64,000 nucleotides of DNA, from NCBI RefSeq assembly GCF_900112395.1, contig NZ_FOLN01000004.1, positions 124,001 through 188,000 on the forward strand, in the 5' to 3' direction. The stretch is from Algibacter lectus (GTDB lineage Bacteria > Bacteroidota > Bacteroidia > Flavobacteriales > Flavobacteriaceae). The position numbers were made by a program, and so were the translations under genes. Positions 18,101-25,560 of the stretch are shown piece by piece. The notes below the pieces were generated by a model. It was not told where the DNA came from, did not search any database, and was given only the letters and a program-made list of their open reading frames with translations. Numbering within the stretch: the stretch's first letter is position 1; each line of letters opens with the position of its first letter.

Positions 18101-18561
18101 TTTCAACTTTAGAAAACAATGCGAGTGTGAGTGAGAATTATGCGAGTAGAAATTACACTTTTGATGAAACGCGCTTCAATCCTAAATTATCATATTTGTT
18201 TAACGATAATTCTAGCTTCGATATCTTTTATCAATATGAAGATAAAACAAACACTATAGGCGATTTGGAAGCTTTAGAGCAACAAAAATACGGCGCATCA
18301 TTCACATTAAACAATAAAGAAAAAGGAGCCTTAAATGGCGAATTTAACTTTCTATCTAATCGCTTTGAAGGTTCGGCCGGCACACCTGTAGCCTACCAAA
18401 TGCTAGAAGGCTTGCAACCAGGGAAAAACTTTACTTGGACATTGCTCGCCCAAAAAAAACTGACTAACTTTTTAGATTTGAATTTTAGTTACTTTGGAAG
18501 AAAAACAGAATCGAGCAAAACCATCCATACAGGTTCTTTTCAATTGAAAGCTTATTTTTAG
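15139..18561 (+). CDS. Large secreted/outer-membrane protein, function unknown
   Basis: The 1140-residue product has a signal peptide (MKFFSSIILIFIGFCGFS). Residues about 130-350 contain repeated beta-strand units, including RGVTIGNNQNSVLN, DFDLTN-like acidic turns and YVNGTAVKRGEDQDYIIDYN, a motif I have seen in large Bacteroidetes surface proteins including SprA. The C-terminal two thirds alternate polar and aromatic residues and the protein ends FQLKAYF, consistent with a large outer-membrane barrel. It is too short to be SprA (about 2,400 residues) and I cannot assign a function. Its stop codon overlaps that of the convergent M28 peptidase gene. Confidence 0.65.
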   Translation: MKFFSSIILIFIGFCGFSQEQTSIYKTKTVAVKQVILIDSVSINSSQFSITTKNGTRIDSSIYQVDFPKALLTFKQPIASDSIIINYLKFPDFLTKTYKQLDENIIVKNTDNLQKLYKLSQPNTEKNTIPFDGLTTSGSISRGVTIGNNQNSVLNSELDLQITGKLNEKVSLRASIQDANIPLQESGYSQRLDEFDQVFIELFTKDWNIRAGDIDLTNTDSYFASFSKRVQGLNFNLKLGDDSQQTDLFAAGALVRGQFTTSQFTAQEGNQGPYKLQGTNGELFVLIVSGSETVYVNGTAVKRGEDQDYIIDYNAGEIIFNSTFPITSEMRITVDYQFSDRNYSRFVAYGGGTFQIEKLKIGVSVYSENDSKNQPLQQNLSEEQVQILADAGDDKSLMVAPSEVQEALNENRILYKKELIDGAEVFVFSNNEDDELYRVTFSRVGDNLGDYALSSSNAINNIYEYVGVLQGNYAPIIQLIAPTKLQLAVVNGAYHPSEKTNINFELAGSKNDLNLFSKTDDKNNDGFAGKLNIKQQLIKTDSLWNLNALFDSDYISTNFRNIEGLYNPEFNRDWNLDLTNLNGIGGNLGNQLLVNSGFSLFHKDKGFLNYQFEHLNFSDGFNGNRHVTSANLVFNKLSISSNSSFLNADSNSNTSTFLRSYNRVTYSLKSSWIGTKLAIEDNKQTDIATQQLTELSQRYKSYEAFFGVGDSTQVFAEIGYKNRINDSIRNNTLEKVNTSNTFYLDSKLVQNKNTSLSLFANYRTLKSEDPDIDDEQSLNSRLQFNQKLFNQLIQWNTIFETNSGTLPQQDFTYIEVESGLGTYTWVDYNNNGIQELDEFEIAQFQDQGKYVRVLLPNQVYIKTHQNRLSQTLTFNPSTWSVSEKKSERFWSHFYNQTAYLIDRKTKRDGNKFNLNPFEKNPNDQLGIQLNFRNVLFFNRGKQHYTTSYTFLDNTTRSVLSIGYIENSIQSHQLNFNHKLSGNWLINILSTLENNASVSENYASRNYTFDETRFNPKLSYLFNDNSSFDIFYQYEDKTNTIGDLEALEQQKYGASFTLNNKEKGALNGEFNFLSNRFEGSAGTPVAYQMLEGLQPGKNFTWTLLAQKKLTNFLDLNFSYFGRKTESSKTIHTGSFQLKAYF

Positions 18562-19478
18562 AGCTGTTTAACATCATCTACTTTCTCGAAAACCGAAATA
18601 ATTGTTTTTACTGCATTGATATAAAACTCCGGGTGAATATTTTCAAAATCGTCCGTAGGTTCATGGTAATCCTTATGGTCATCTACACCAAAATATAAGA
18701 ATGGAATTTCCTTTTTATGGAAGTTTCCATGATCTGATGAATATGTCCAATTCTCCAAACCATCATGCCCATCATGGCCCGTAGCTATGTTTAAACCTCC
18801 TGCACCTTTAGTTGATGTTACAATGCTTTTTAAAGTTTCATTGTAAGCCGTACCAACAGCAAATAATATGTTATTATCACTGCGGCTTATCATATCCATA
18901 TTAAGATTACAACGAATATTTTTTTCTGCTAAAACGTTACTTTTTACAAAAAACTTAGAGCCTTGCAAACCTAGTTCTTCACCATCAAAGGCTGCTAAAA
19001 TAACAGAATACTTAGGTGGGTTTGCTTGAAAATATTCGGCAAAACTAAACAAAGCACTTAGCCCAGAAGCATTATCATCGGCGCCATTATAAATCTCTCC
19101 CATATGAATGCCTTCATGATCGTAATGTGCACTTATTACAATATACTTTTTAGGCGACTCGCTACCCTTTATCAATCCAAGAACATTTACACCTTCAAAG
19201 GTTTGTCTTTTTTTATAAAAGGAAAATTTTTGTTCGTAGTTTTTAGTAAAAGGTAAAACCTTTAAAGCATGAAATTGATTTACAATGTATTTACGTGCTT
19301 TTTCGGCACCTTTGGTTCCTGTTCGTCTCCCTTCAAAAGCATCGGACGATAAGGATTCTACATGTTTCAATAATGTAGTTTCGTTAAATAAAAGTGTAGA
19401 GCTTCCTTGAGATTGACTTGTTCCTTCAAATGAGAATATAACACAATGAAGGGTAATTAAAAATAGGTGTTTAAGCAT
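18558..19478 (-). CDS. Secreted M28 family zinc metallopeptidase
   Basis: The 306-residue protein has an N-terminal signal-like hydrophobic stretch and a complete M28 aminopeptidase-type domain. Expected zinc ligands are visible: H118 (SAHYDHEG), D134 (NGADDNASG), E167/E168 (DGEELGLQGS), D195 (MDMISR) and H272 (DYHEPTDD). Such enzymes remove N-terminal residues from peptides outside the cytoplasm; substrate preference cannot be told. The gene converges with the large barrel-protein gene and their stop codons overlap (18558-18561), an arrangement that leaves no room for a terminator between them. Confidence 0.9.
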   Translation of the reverse strand: MLKHLFLITLHCVIFSFEGTSQSQGSSTLLFNETTLLKHVESLSSDAFEGRRTGTKGAEKARKYIVNQFHALKVLPFTKNYEQKFSFYKKRQTFEGVNVLGLIKGSESPKKYIVISAHYDHEGIHMGEIYNGADDNASGLSALFSFAEYFQANPPKYSVILAAFDGEELGLQGSKFFVKSNVLAEKNIRCNLNMDMISRSDNNILFAVGTAYNETLKSIVTSTKGAGGLNIATGHDGHDGLENWTYSSDHGNFHKKEIPFLYFGVDDHKDYHEPTDDFENIHPEFYINAVKTIISVFEKVDDVKQL

Positions 19479-19580
19479 ATTGGGGGTTGATAATCTGTAA
19501 TTTTTTCATCTTAAAAAAACAGACTCATTAATGGTGAAATAAATATACGTAATTTTTTACATATCAGATTTTTTCAATAA

Positions 19581-19610
19581 AAAAAGCATCTCTACGGAGA
19601 TGCTTTTTAT
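19581..19610. terminator. Terminator hairpin downstream of nrdA
   Basis: AAAAAGCATCTC (19581-19592) pairs with GAGATGCTTTTT (19597-19608) around loop TACG. It follows the nrdA stop (minus strand) by 55 bp; the A/T ends would allow function in either direction. Confidence 0.85.
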
Positions 19611-19663
19611 TAACACTTACCTACTACCGTAGGATTTACTTAACACTATATTTTTAGTAAAGA

Positions 19664-21457
19664 TTAACCCTCACAACTTTTACATTCCTTCTTCTGCTTA
19701 AATTTTTGTGCAGCATTCATACTGTGTTGGTAGTATAAAGACTTAACACCTAATTGCCAAGCAGTGACATATATTTTATTAATCTCTTTTACAGGCATAT
19801 CTGGGTGCACCATAATGTTTAAAGATTGTGCTTGATCGATATGGTTTTGTCTGTTAGCAGCCTGATAAATAATAGTCATCTGGTCGATTTCAGAATATGT
19901 TTTAAACACATCTTTTTCATGATCAGTAAGTTCATCTAAATGTTGAACTGAACCATCGTTATCGCGAATAGATCTCCAAATTTCATTAGTATTAATTCCT
20001 TTTTCTTTTAAAAGATCTAATAAAAATGGGTTCTTGATAGTTGTTTTAATTTTAGCAATATCTTTCACATAACTGTTAGACCAAATTGGCTCGATACCTT
20101 GAGAAACTTGTCCTAAAATAAATGCGGAAGATGTTGTTGGAGCTACTGCATTAAGCGTTGTATTACGTCTACCATAACCTTTTAAAACTTCTGGCTCGCC
20201 AAATAACACTGCTAATTCTTTAGATGCTTTAACAGATTTTTCTTTAATAGTTTTAAAGATTTCACTGTTTAAATCGAAAGCTTCTTGACTATCGAAACCT
20301 ACCATTTTAGATTGTAATAATGAGTGCCATCCTAAGGCTCCCATACCTAAAGCTCTATTTTCTTTAGCGAACGTATAGGCTTTTTCCATAAACATGAACG
20401 TGTGCCTATCATCACGACTATCAGAGTCTCTATAAACTTCTAATTTTGTAATAAACTCTTCTAATACCGCATCTAAAAAGTATACCATAGTTTCTACAGC
20501 ATCGGTATCTTTCCATTTATCGTAATGTAATAAGTTTATTGAAGATAATACACAAACAAAAGACCAACGATCGTTTGTAGGTAGCATAATTTCAGAACAT
20601 AAGTTACTTGCGTAAATCTCATGGTTCTTGTCTTTATAAACATCAGGAGCGGTATTATTTGCATTATCTCTAAAGAAAATATAAGGATATCCTATTTCTC
20701 CTCTACGTTGTAATACTTTTGCCCAGATTGCTCTTTTATCAGCATCACCATCAATCATTTCTTGCATCCACTCGTTACCTACTGTAACACCATGGGTTAA
20801 CTCTTGAATTGGATTTCCTTCTGTTCCTATTTCTAAAAACTCGTGAATATCTTGGTGCTCTATTGGTAAATATGGTGAAAAACGGCCACGACGCACAGAA
20901 CCTTGACTTACAACGTCTACCATTTTTTCGAAAAGTTGCATGATGTGAACTGCACCAGAAGACTCTCCGTTATTTTTTACAGGTGCGCCTCTATGACGCA
21001 ATTTCCCGAAATAACCTGATGTACCACCACCAAGTTTAGACATCATTCCAACTTCTGATTGTGTATATAGAATATCTCCCATATCATCAGAAATATGCGA
21101 ACCAAAGCAACTAATTGGTAAGCCACGACGCTTGCCAAAGTTAGACCATACTGGTGAAGCTAAAGAGTAATACCCTTCTGCCATGTACCCGTAAAATTTA
21201 TCTGCAAAACCATCGATTTTTAAAATCTCTTCGGCTCTGTCTGCTATTTCTCTAATTCTAACTTCCGGTGTTGTATCATCGGTAAGGTATCCAGAAGATA
21301 AAAACTGACGACTATTTTCGGTTAACCATTTAATTTCTGGTTGTTTTCCAATTTCTTTTCTAGCTTCTTTTCTTGCTTTCTTTAAATCATCATAATTAGA
21401 TGATTTGGTGTTTTCATTTAAACTCGTGTCTGTTTGGTTCTGTGTCTGATTGTTCAT
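19664..21457 (-). CDS. nrdA: Ribonucleoside-diphosphate reductase, alpha subunit, without ATP-cone
   Basis: The 597-residue catalytic subunit reduces ribonucleotides to deoxyribonucleotides. It carries the substrate-site LPISCFGSH with one active cysteine, the central ASNLCSEIMLP with the radical cysteine, the tyrosine pair in KSLYYQHS and the C-terminal CKSC redox pair. It is short for NrdA: the N-terminal ATP-cone present in the E. coli enzyme is missing, and the protein opens with a polar tail and DDLKKARKEARKE. The cone sits instead on the partner NrdB. The gene follows nrdB by 3 bp and ends at a strong hairpin. Confidence 0.95.
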   Translation of the reverse strand: MNNQTQNQTDTSLNENTKSSNYDDLKKARKEARKEIGKQPEIKWLTENSRQFLSSGYLTDDTTPEVRIREIADRAEEILKIDGFADKFYGYMAEGYYSLASPVWSNFGKRRGLPISCFGSHISDDMGDILYTQSEVGMMSKLGGGTSGYFGKLRHRGAPVKNNGESSGAVHIMQLFEKMVDVVSQGSVRRGRFSPYLPIEHQDIHEFLEIGTEGNPIQELTHGVTVGNEWMQEMIDGDADKRAIWAKVLQRRGEIGYPYIFFRDNANNTAPDVYKDKNHEIYASNLCSEIMLPTNDRWSFVCVLSSINLLHYDKWKDTDAVETMVYFLDAVLEEFITKLEVYRDSDSRDDRHTFMFMEKAYTFAKENRALGMGALGWHSLLQSKMVGFDSQEAFDLNSEIFKTIKEKSVKASKELAVLFGEPEVLKGYGRRNTTLNAVAPTTSSAFILGQVSQGIEPIWSNSYVKDIAKIKTTIKNPFLLDLLKEKGINTNEIWRSIRDNDGSVQHLDELTDHEKDVFKTYSEIDQMTIIYQAANRQNHIDQAQSLNIMVHPDMPVKEINKIYVTAWQLGVKSLYYQHSMNAAQKFKQKKECKSCEG

Positions 21458-21460
21458 TTT

Positions 21461-22735
21461 TTAAAATAAGTCGTCGCTAGTTATACTTTTTGTTCTTTTA
21501 CTGTAGTTAATGGAGCGCTTTACAAAGAAATCGCCATGTTTAGTACCGATTATTTCATCGTCAAACCATTCGGTTTTTTGCACTAACTCTTCGTTAACTT
21601 CAAATACCTTTTCAATACCAATACTCTCTAAAGAATTGTTGAAACGGTTTTTAATAAACTCGTTAACAACATCTTTTGGCAAGAAATCTAATTCACCGTC
21701 TTCAAAAATCCAGTCTACAATATCACTTTCAGAATCGAAAGCTTCAATACATAACTTTTTAATTAAGTCTGCATGCTCATCGTCAAACCACGTTGGGTTT
21801 TCTTCTTTAATAATTTTAATAATATCGATACCAAAATCGCCGTGTATTTGCTCTTCTTTAGAAGTAGCCTCAACAACATTAGACACACCTTTAAGCATGT
21901 TTTTATGCTTATTAAATGCCATAATTATTAAAAATTGAGAAAATAATGACACGTGTTCGATAAATAGAGAGAATAGCAAAATAGATTCTGCATAATCTCT
22001 ATTATTTTCACTTTTTGCGTTTTTTAAGGCGGTTTCTAAATAATGAACACGTCTCATAATTACTGGTTTCTTCTTAAGGTTTTTAAACTCATTGTTTAAA
22101 CCTAAAATTTCCAATAAATGAGAATATGCATCATGATGGCGTACTTCACTTTCTGCAAACGTTGCTCCAACCGATCCAATTTCTGGTTTCGGCATTTTAT
22201 TATAGATATCTCCCCAAAAACTTTTTACTGCAACTTCAATTTGAGAAATAGCCAACATTGTGTTCTTTATGGCGTTTTGCTCAATTGGAGTTAGTCTTGT
22301 TTTAAAATCTTGTATATCACTTGTGAAATTAAATTCTGAATGAATCCAGTATGAGTGACGAATAGCATCTACATAATCATTCAATGCAGGATACTCATAA
22401 GGTTTTAAATTAATTCTTTTTTCAAAAATATTTGTTTTTCTACCTCTTGCTTGTTCGTTTCTGTATAAAATGTAAGCTTTTGCTACATCGTGAAACGAAC
22501 TTTCCATCAATTTATCTTCAACAAGATCCTGAACTTGCTCTACGTTTGGCAAGTAATTAATATCTTTTGATTTTCTCTCTAGTAATGTTTGTAAAACTTT
22601 TACCGCAACTGTTTCTGCATCTTGTTTAGAACCGTTTCCAACCGAAAGCATCGCCTTTTCAACAGCACTAGCAATTTTACTCAAAACAAAAGGGCTTGTT
22701 TCGTAATCTCTTTTTATAATTTGTGTAATCTCCAT
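21461..22735 (-). CDS. nrdB: Ribonucleoside-diphosphate reductase, beta subunit, with N-terminal ATP-cone
   Basis: The 424-residue protein is a fusion: residues about 1-95 form an ATP-cone (QIIKRDYETSPFVLSKI, then FHDVAKAYILYR), followed by the ferritin-like radical-generating domain. Likely metal ligands are E167, E197, H200, E260, E295 and H298, and a tyrosine stands at 204 in the position of the E. coli radical tyrosine. The same arrangement, cone on NrdB and none on NrdA, was described for Leeuwenhoekiella blandensis, where ATP and dATP control the complex through NrdB. Related Flavobacterium enzymes are class Id, using a dimanganese centre although the tyrosine is retained; I infer the same here. 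It heads the nrdBA operon. Confidence 0.95.
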   Translation of the reverse strand: MEITQIIKRDYETSPFVLSKIASAVEKAMLSVGNGSKQDAETVAVKVLQTLLERKSKDINYLPNVEQVQDLVEDKLMESSFHDVAKAYILYRNEQARGRKTNIFEKRINLKPYEYPALNDYVDAIRHSYWIHSEFNFTSDIQDFKTRLTPIEQNAIKNTMLAISQIEVAVKSFWGDIYNKMPKPEIGSVGATFAESEVRHHDAYSHLLEILGLNNEFKNLKKKPVIMRRVHYLETALKNAKSENNRDYAESILLFSLFIEHVSLFSQFLIIMAFNKHKNMLKGVSNVVEATSKEEQIHGDFGIDIIKIIKEENPTWFDDEHADLIKKLCIEAFDSESDIVDWIFEDGELDFLPKDVVNEFIKNRFNNSLESIGIEKVFEVNEELVQKTEWFDDEIIGTKHGDFFVKRSINYSKRTKSITSDDLF

Positions 22736-23290
22736 AGTTATCTTTTTTTAATCGCTAGACAGTCATTTAGAATAATGTTGATAATTCAAAATTCTATTAT
22801 TTAATCTGTAAAATTGTGTTATATTTTTCTTTAAGAGAAATAAAAAGAGGCTTCTTTTGCATCGCTTTTCTAAATAAATTTGAGAAGAAAAGTTTTGCCT
22901 TTTTTGCCGACAACAAAGATTGACAATTGTTGCTGAAAATGAAAGGGTATTTTATAAACATTGTCAACAAGTTTTTAACAATTATGCAATCTCGCAAAAA
23001 AGTGCTACTTTTTTTATGAGATTCTTACTATATTGAATATCAAATTATTATAAATCAAAAAAAATCAAACTTTAGACTAAAATTTCATCGCTTCAATTCA
23101 CCTTAAAACCCCTTATTTTACACTTGCTGATACCTTATTACAGAACCTCGATAAAACCTAATTTTCACTAATTACTGAAACATAAGTTTTGAATATTTTG
23201 GATATAAAATTTCGTAAAATCAAAATATTTAACACCCTTTTTTTTATTTTTTTTCTAAAAAATATTTTGAAAAATTAATTTTTAGTTCAC
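22736..23290. other. Noncoding 555-bp region upstream of nrdB
   Basis: This very AT-rich stretch must contain the nrdBA promoter. The one structured element I see is 22960-22982, where ATTGT and ACAAT flank CAACAAGTTTTTA, as an interrupted palindrome. A 66-codon open frame at 22797-22997 (minus) has no family resemblance and is probably chance. I could not identify NrdR boxes with confidence. Confidence 0.5.
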
Positions 23291-23328
23291 AAAAAAAATG
23301 AAGCTTTTGAGGCTTCATTTTTTTTTAA
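23291..23328 (-). terminator. Terminator after the DUF3109 gene
   Basis: ATGAAGC and GCTTCAT form a stem with A and T runs of eight on the two sides. It lies 30 bp beyond the DUF3109 stop in its direction of transcription. Confidence 0.8.
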
Positions 23329-23356
23329 ATATTAAGATATTGTATTTTATTTTTTC

Positions 23357-23920
23357 TTATAAAGTTTCGGCTACTTTTTCTAATTCCGCATACCAATCTT
23401 CACCAAACTTTCTAATTAAAGCTTCTTTTACAAATTTATAAACTGGCACACCCAATTCTTCACCAAGCTCACAGGCATCGTCACAAATTTGCCATTTATG
23501 ATAATTTACAGCAGAAAACTCAGAATAATCTTGAACCCTTACCGGGTATAAATGACAAGAAACAGGCTTTTTCCAATCAATCTCACCTTGATTATAAGCC
23601 TCCTCAATAGCACAAAGTGCCACATTTTTGTCATCAAAAATAACATAAGCACAATCAGCTCCATTAATTAATGGCGTTTCCAAATCACCATCTTCCGATG
23701 TTGTATAAGTTCCTTGCGCCTGAATAGCATCAATACCTTCCTGACGTAAAAAAGGTTTCACCTTAGGATAGATTGCCTCCATGATTTTAATTTCGTCTTC
23801 CTCTAAAGGAGCTCCAGCATCGCCATCGATACAACAAGCGCCCTTACACGCCGAAAGGTTACACAAGAAATCTTTTTTTACTATTTCTTCAGAAATAATT
23901 GTTTTACCTAGTTGAAACAT
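23357..23920 (-). CDS. DUF3109 family cysteine-rich protein
   Basis: The 187-residue protein is recognised from FLCNLSACKGACCIDGDAG with cysteines at 20, 25, 29 and 30, plus further conserved cysteines in GADCAYV, ALCAIE, VSCHLYPV and QICDDAC. The pattern resembles the YkgJ-type zinc/iron-chelating families, so it probably binds metal or an Fe-S cluster, but the role of DUF3109 is unknown. There is no signal peptide. A TATTTTTG box (23944-23951, minus) precedes it and its promoter region is shared with the divergent marC cluster. Confidence 0.85.
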   Translation of the reverse strand: MFQLGKTIISEEIVKKDFLCNLSACKGACCIDGDAGAPLEEDEIKIMEAIYPKVKPFLRQEGIDAIQAQGTYTTSEDGDLETPLINGADCAYVIFDDKNVALCAIEEAYNQGEIDWKKPVSCHLYPVRVQDYSEFSAVNYHKWQICDDACELGEELGVPVYKFVKEALIRKFGEDWYAELEKVAETL

Positions 23921-23943
23921 ATTATATTTTACGTTATAAAGTG

Positions 23944-23995
23944 CAAAAATAGTTAATCTTAAATTGAAATTAATTAATTTAATAATCTACTTTTG
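23944..23995. promoter_or_regulatory. Divergent promoter pair for DUF3109 (-) and marC (+)
   Basis: TATTTTTG on the minus strand (23944-23951) is 23 nt from the DUF3109 ATG. TACTTTTG on the plus strand (23988-23995) is 86 nt before the marC ATG. Both match TAnnTTTG. Confidence 0.6.
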
Positions 23996-24081
23996 CCGAA
24001 AAATTGAGATTTCTCAGTTTAACCAGATTTTACTAAGAAAAACGTAAACAATTTTACGATTTATTAAATTATAAAAAAGAC

Positions 24082-24669
24082 ATGCAATTTAATTTTAAAG
24101 AAATATTTACAGCCTTTATGGTATTATTCGCAGTAATCGATATTATAGGTAACATTCCTATTGTTATAGATTTGCGCAAAAAAGTAGGACATATACAAAG
24201 CGAAAAAGCCTCTATAATTGCCGGGGTTATCCTTATTGTTTTTCTGTTTTTAGGAAAAAGTATTTTAAACCTTATTGGTATTGATGTAAACTCGTTTGCT
24301 GTTGCAGGTGCTTTTATCCTATTTTTCATTGCTTTGGAAATGATACTTGGCATTACACTTTATAAACAAGAGGAAGAAGCCTCGATGACGACAGCAGTAT
24401 TTCCACTGGCATTTCCGCTCATTGCAGGACCTGGTAGTTTAACCACTTTATTATCTTTAAGAGCAGAATTTAGAACAGAAAACATTATTGTTGCTGTTTT
24501 AATGAATGTTATCATTATTTTTATCGTTTTAAAAACATCTGCTAAAATAGAAAGTATAATTGGCCAAAATGGTATTAATATTATACGTAAAATATTTGGT
24601 GTTATTTTATTAGCCATTGCTGTAAAATTATTTGCACATAATATCAAAGCTCTATTTGAAGTAATATAA
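24082..24669 (+). CDS. MarC family inner-membrane protein
   Basis: The 195-residue product has six hydrophobic helices and matches the MarC/YhgN family: FAVIDIIGNIPIVIDLRKK in the first helix pair, and FPLAFPLIAGPGSLTTLL in the middle. The family was once linked to antibiotic resistance through the mar locus, but that link has been withdrawn for E. coli MarC and the transport substrate is unknown. It starts a tight run of three plus-strand genes (12 bp and 1 bp spacing) with a small membrane protein and an FAD-dependent enzyme. Confidence 0.9.
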   Translation: MQFNFKEIFTAFMVLFAVIDIIGNIPIVIDLRKKVGHIQSEKASIIAGVILIVFLFLGKSILNLIGIDVNSFAVAGAFILFFIALEMILGITLYKQEEEASMTTAVFPLAFPLIAGPGSLTTLLSLRAEFRTENIIVAVLMNVIIIFIVLKTSAKIESIIGQNGINIIRKIFGVILLAIAVKLFAHNIKALFEVI

Positions 24670-24680
24670 CCTTATATAGT

Positions 24681-24884
24681 ATGAAAATTTTATCTATAGT
24701 TTTAAGCATTATCGCATTAGGACTTATTATTTTTAATTTTACTCAAATAAATTTCGACAATCCTTTTAAAGGACAAAGCATGATTGCTATTATTACTATA
24801 GTAGCATCACTTTGCGCCATATTATTGATGTTAATTTTGGGAGTTTCGAAAAAGATTGAGCAAAAAGTAAAAGACCACAAATAG
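24681..24884 (+). CDS. Small two-helix membrane protein, unknown function
   Basis: A 67-residue protein with two hydrophobic segments (about 1-20 and 36-57) separated by a short polar loop containing NFDNPFKGQS, and a lysine-rich tail that should stay in the cytoplasm. It is placed 12 bp after marC and 1 bp before the FAD enzyme gene, so it is almost surely translated. I do not know a function. Confidence 0.75.
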   Translation: MKILSIVLSIIALGLIIFNFTQINFDNPFKGQSMIAIITIVASLCAILLMLILGVSKKIEQKVKDHK

Positions 24885-24885
24885 T

Positions 24886-25491
24886 ATGTACGATGCTTTA
24901 ATTATTGGCGGTGGTGCAGCAGGCTTATCTTGTGCTTTAATTTTAGGTTCTGCCCAAAACAAGGCATTTGCGCAGGATAAACAAATTGCAATTATCACCC
25001 ACCAAAAAACATCGCACCTACAAACCGCATTGTTTAATAATGTTTTAGGTTTAGCACCGGGCACTACTGGAGAATCTATTTTAGATGAAGGAAAAAGCCA
25101 ACTCGCTTCCCTCTACCCACATGTTGAGCAAATAGATCATGAAAAGGTTTTAAAAATTTTAAAACAAACCAATGGCTTTGAGATTATTACTAATAAAAGC
25201 ACCTATAAATCTAAAATTGTAGTTATTGCAGTTGGTTACACAAGTTTAATAAATATAGAAGGTTTAGAACAATACATTAAACCACACCCAAGAGCAGCCG
25301 TAGAAAAAGATAGAATTTGGTTAAAAAACACAGATCATTTAATTGAAGAAAATTTATATGTTGCCGGTACTTTAGCAGGATGGCGTAGTCAATTTGCTAT
25401 CGCTTCTGGAAGTGGTGCACATGTGGCTACAGATATTTTAACACTTTGGAATGGTGGCAAACATGTAAAAGTGCATGATAAAAAGATATAA
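24886..25491 (+). CDS. NAD(P)/FAD-dependent oxidoreductase, thioredoxin-reductase-like, short
   Basis: The 201-residue product begins with an FAD-binding Rossmann motif (ALIIGGGAAGLSCALIL) and has the second FAD motif near the C-terminus (NLYVAGTLAGWRSQFAIASGSG), as in thioredoxin-reductase-like proteins. It is shorter than thioredoxin reductase (about 310 residues) because the NADPH-binding domain and CxxC pair are missing, so it may use another electron donor or act as a small FAD-binding partner. It is the last gene of the marC run and ends before a strong bidirectional terminator. Confidence 0.75.
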   Translation: MYDALIIGGGAAGLSCALILGSAQNKAFAQDKQIAIITHQKTSHLQTALFNNVLGLAPGTTGESILDEGKSQLASLYPHVEQIDHEKVLKILKQTNGFEIITNKSTYKSKIVVIAVGYTSLINIEGLEQYIKPHPRAAVEKDRIWLKNTDHLIEENLYVAGTLAGWRSQFAIASGSGAHVATDILTLWNGGKHVKVHDKKI

Positions 25492-25514
25492 CAACATCAT
25501 TATTGTTGTAAAAT

Positions 25515-25550
25515 AAAAAAGCTCTGATAAATTATCAGAGCTTTTTTTTA
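25515..25550. terminator. Bidirectional terminator between the FAD oxidoreductase gene and pckA
   Basis: A 16-bp stem (25515-25530 with 25532-25547) with a one-base loop and A/T runs on both sides separates the two convergent genes. Confidence 0.9.
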
Positions 25551-25560
25551 TGCCATATTT

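Noticed and set aside
15139-18561. Naming the large barrel protein SprA
   Set aside because: It has under half the length of SprA and only one shared-looking motif.
21510-21938. 142-codon frame antisense to nrdB
   Set aside because: Shadow of a strongly identified gene; serine-rich reverse reading.
22797-22997. 66-codon minus-strand frame upstream of nrdB
   Set aside because: Basic, low-complexity product in a very AT-rich region; no promoter box or known motif.
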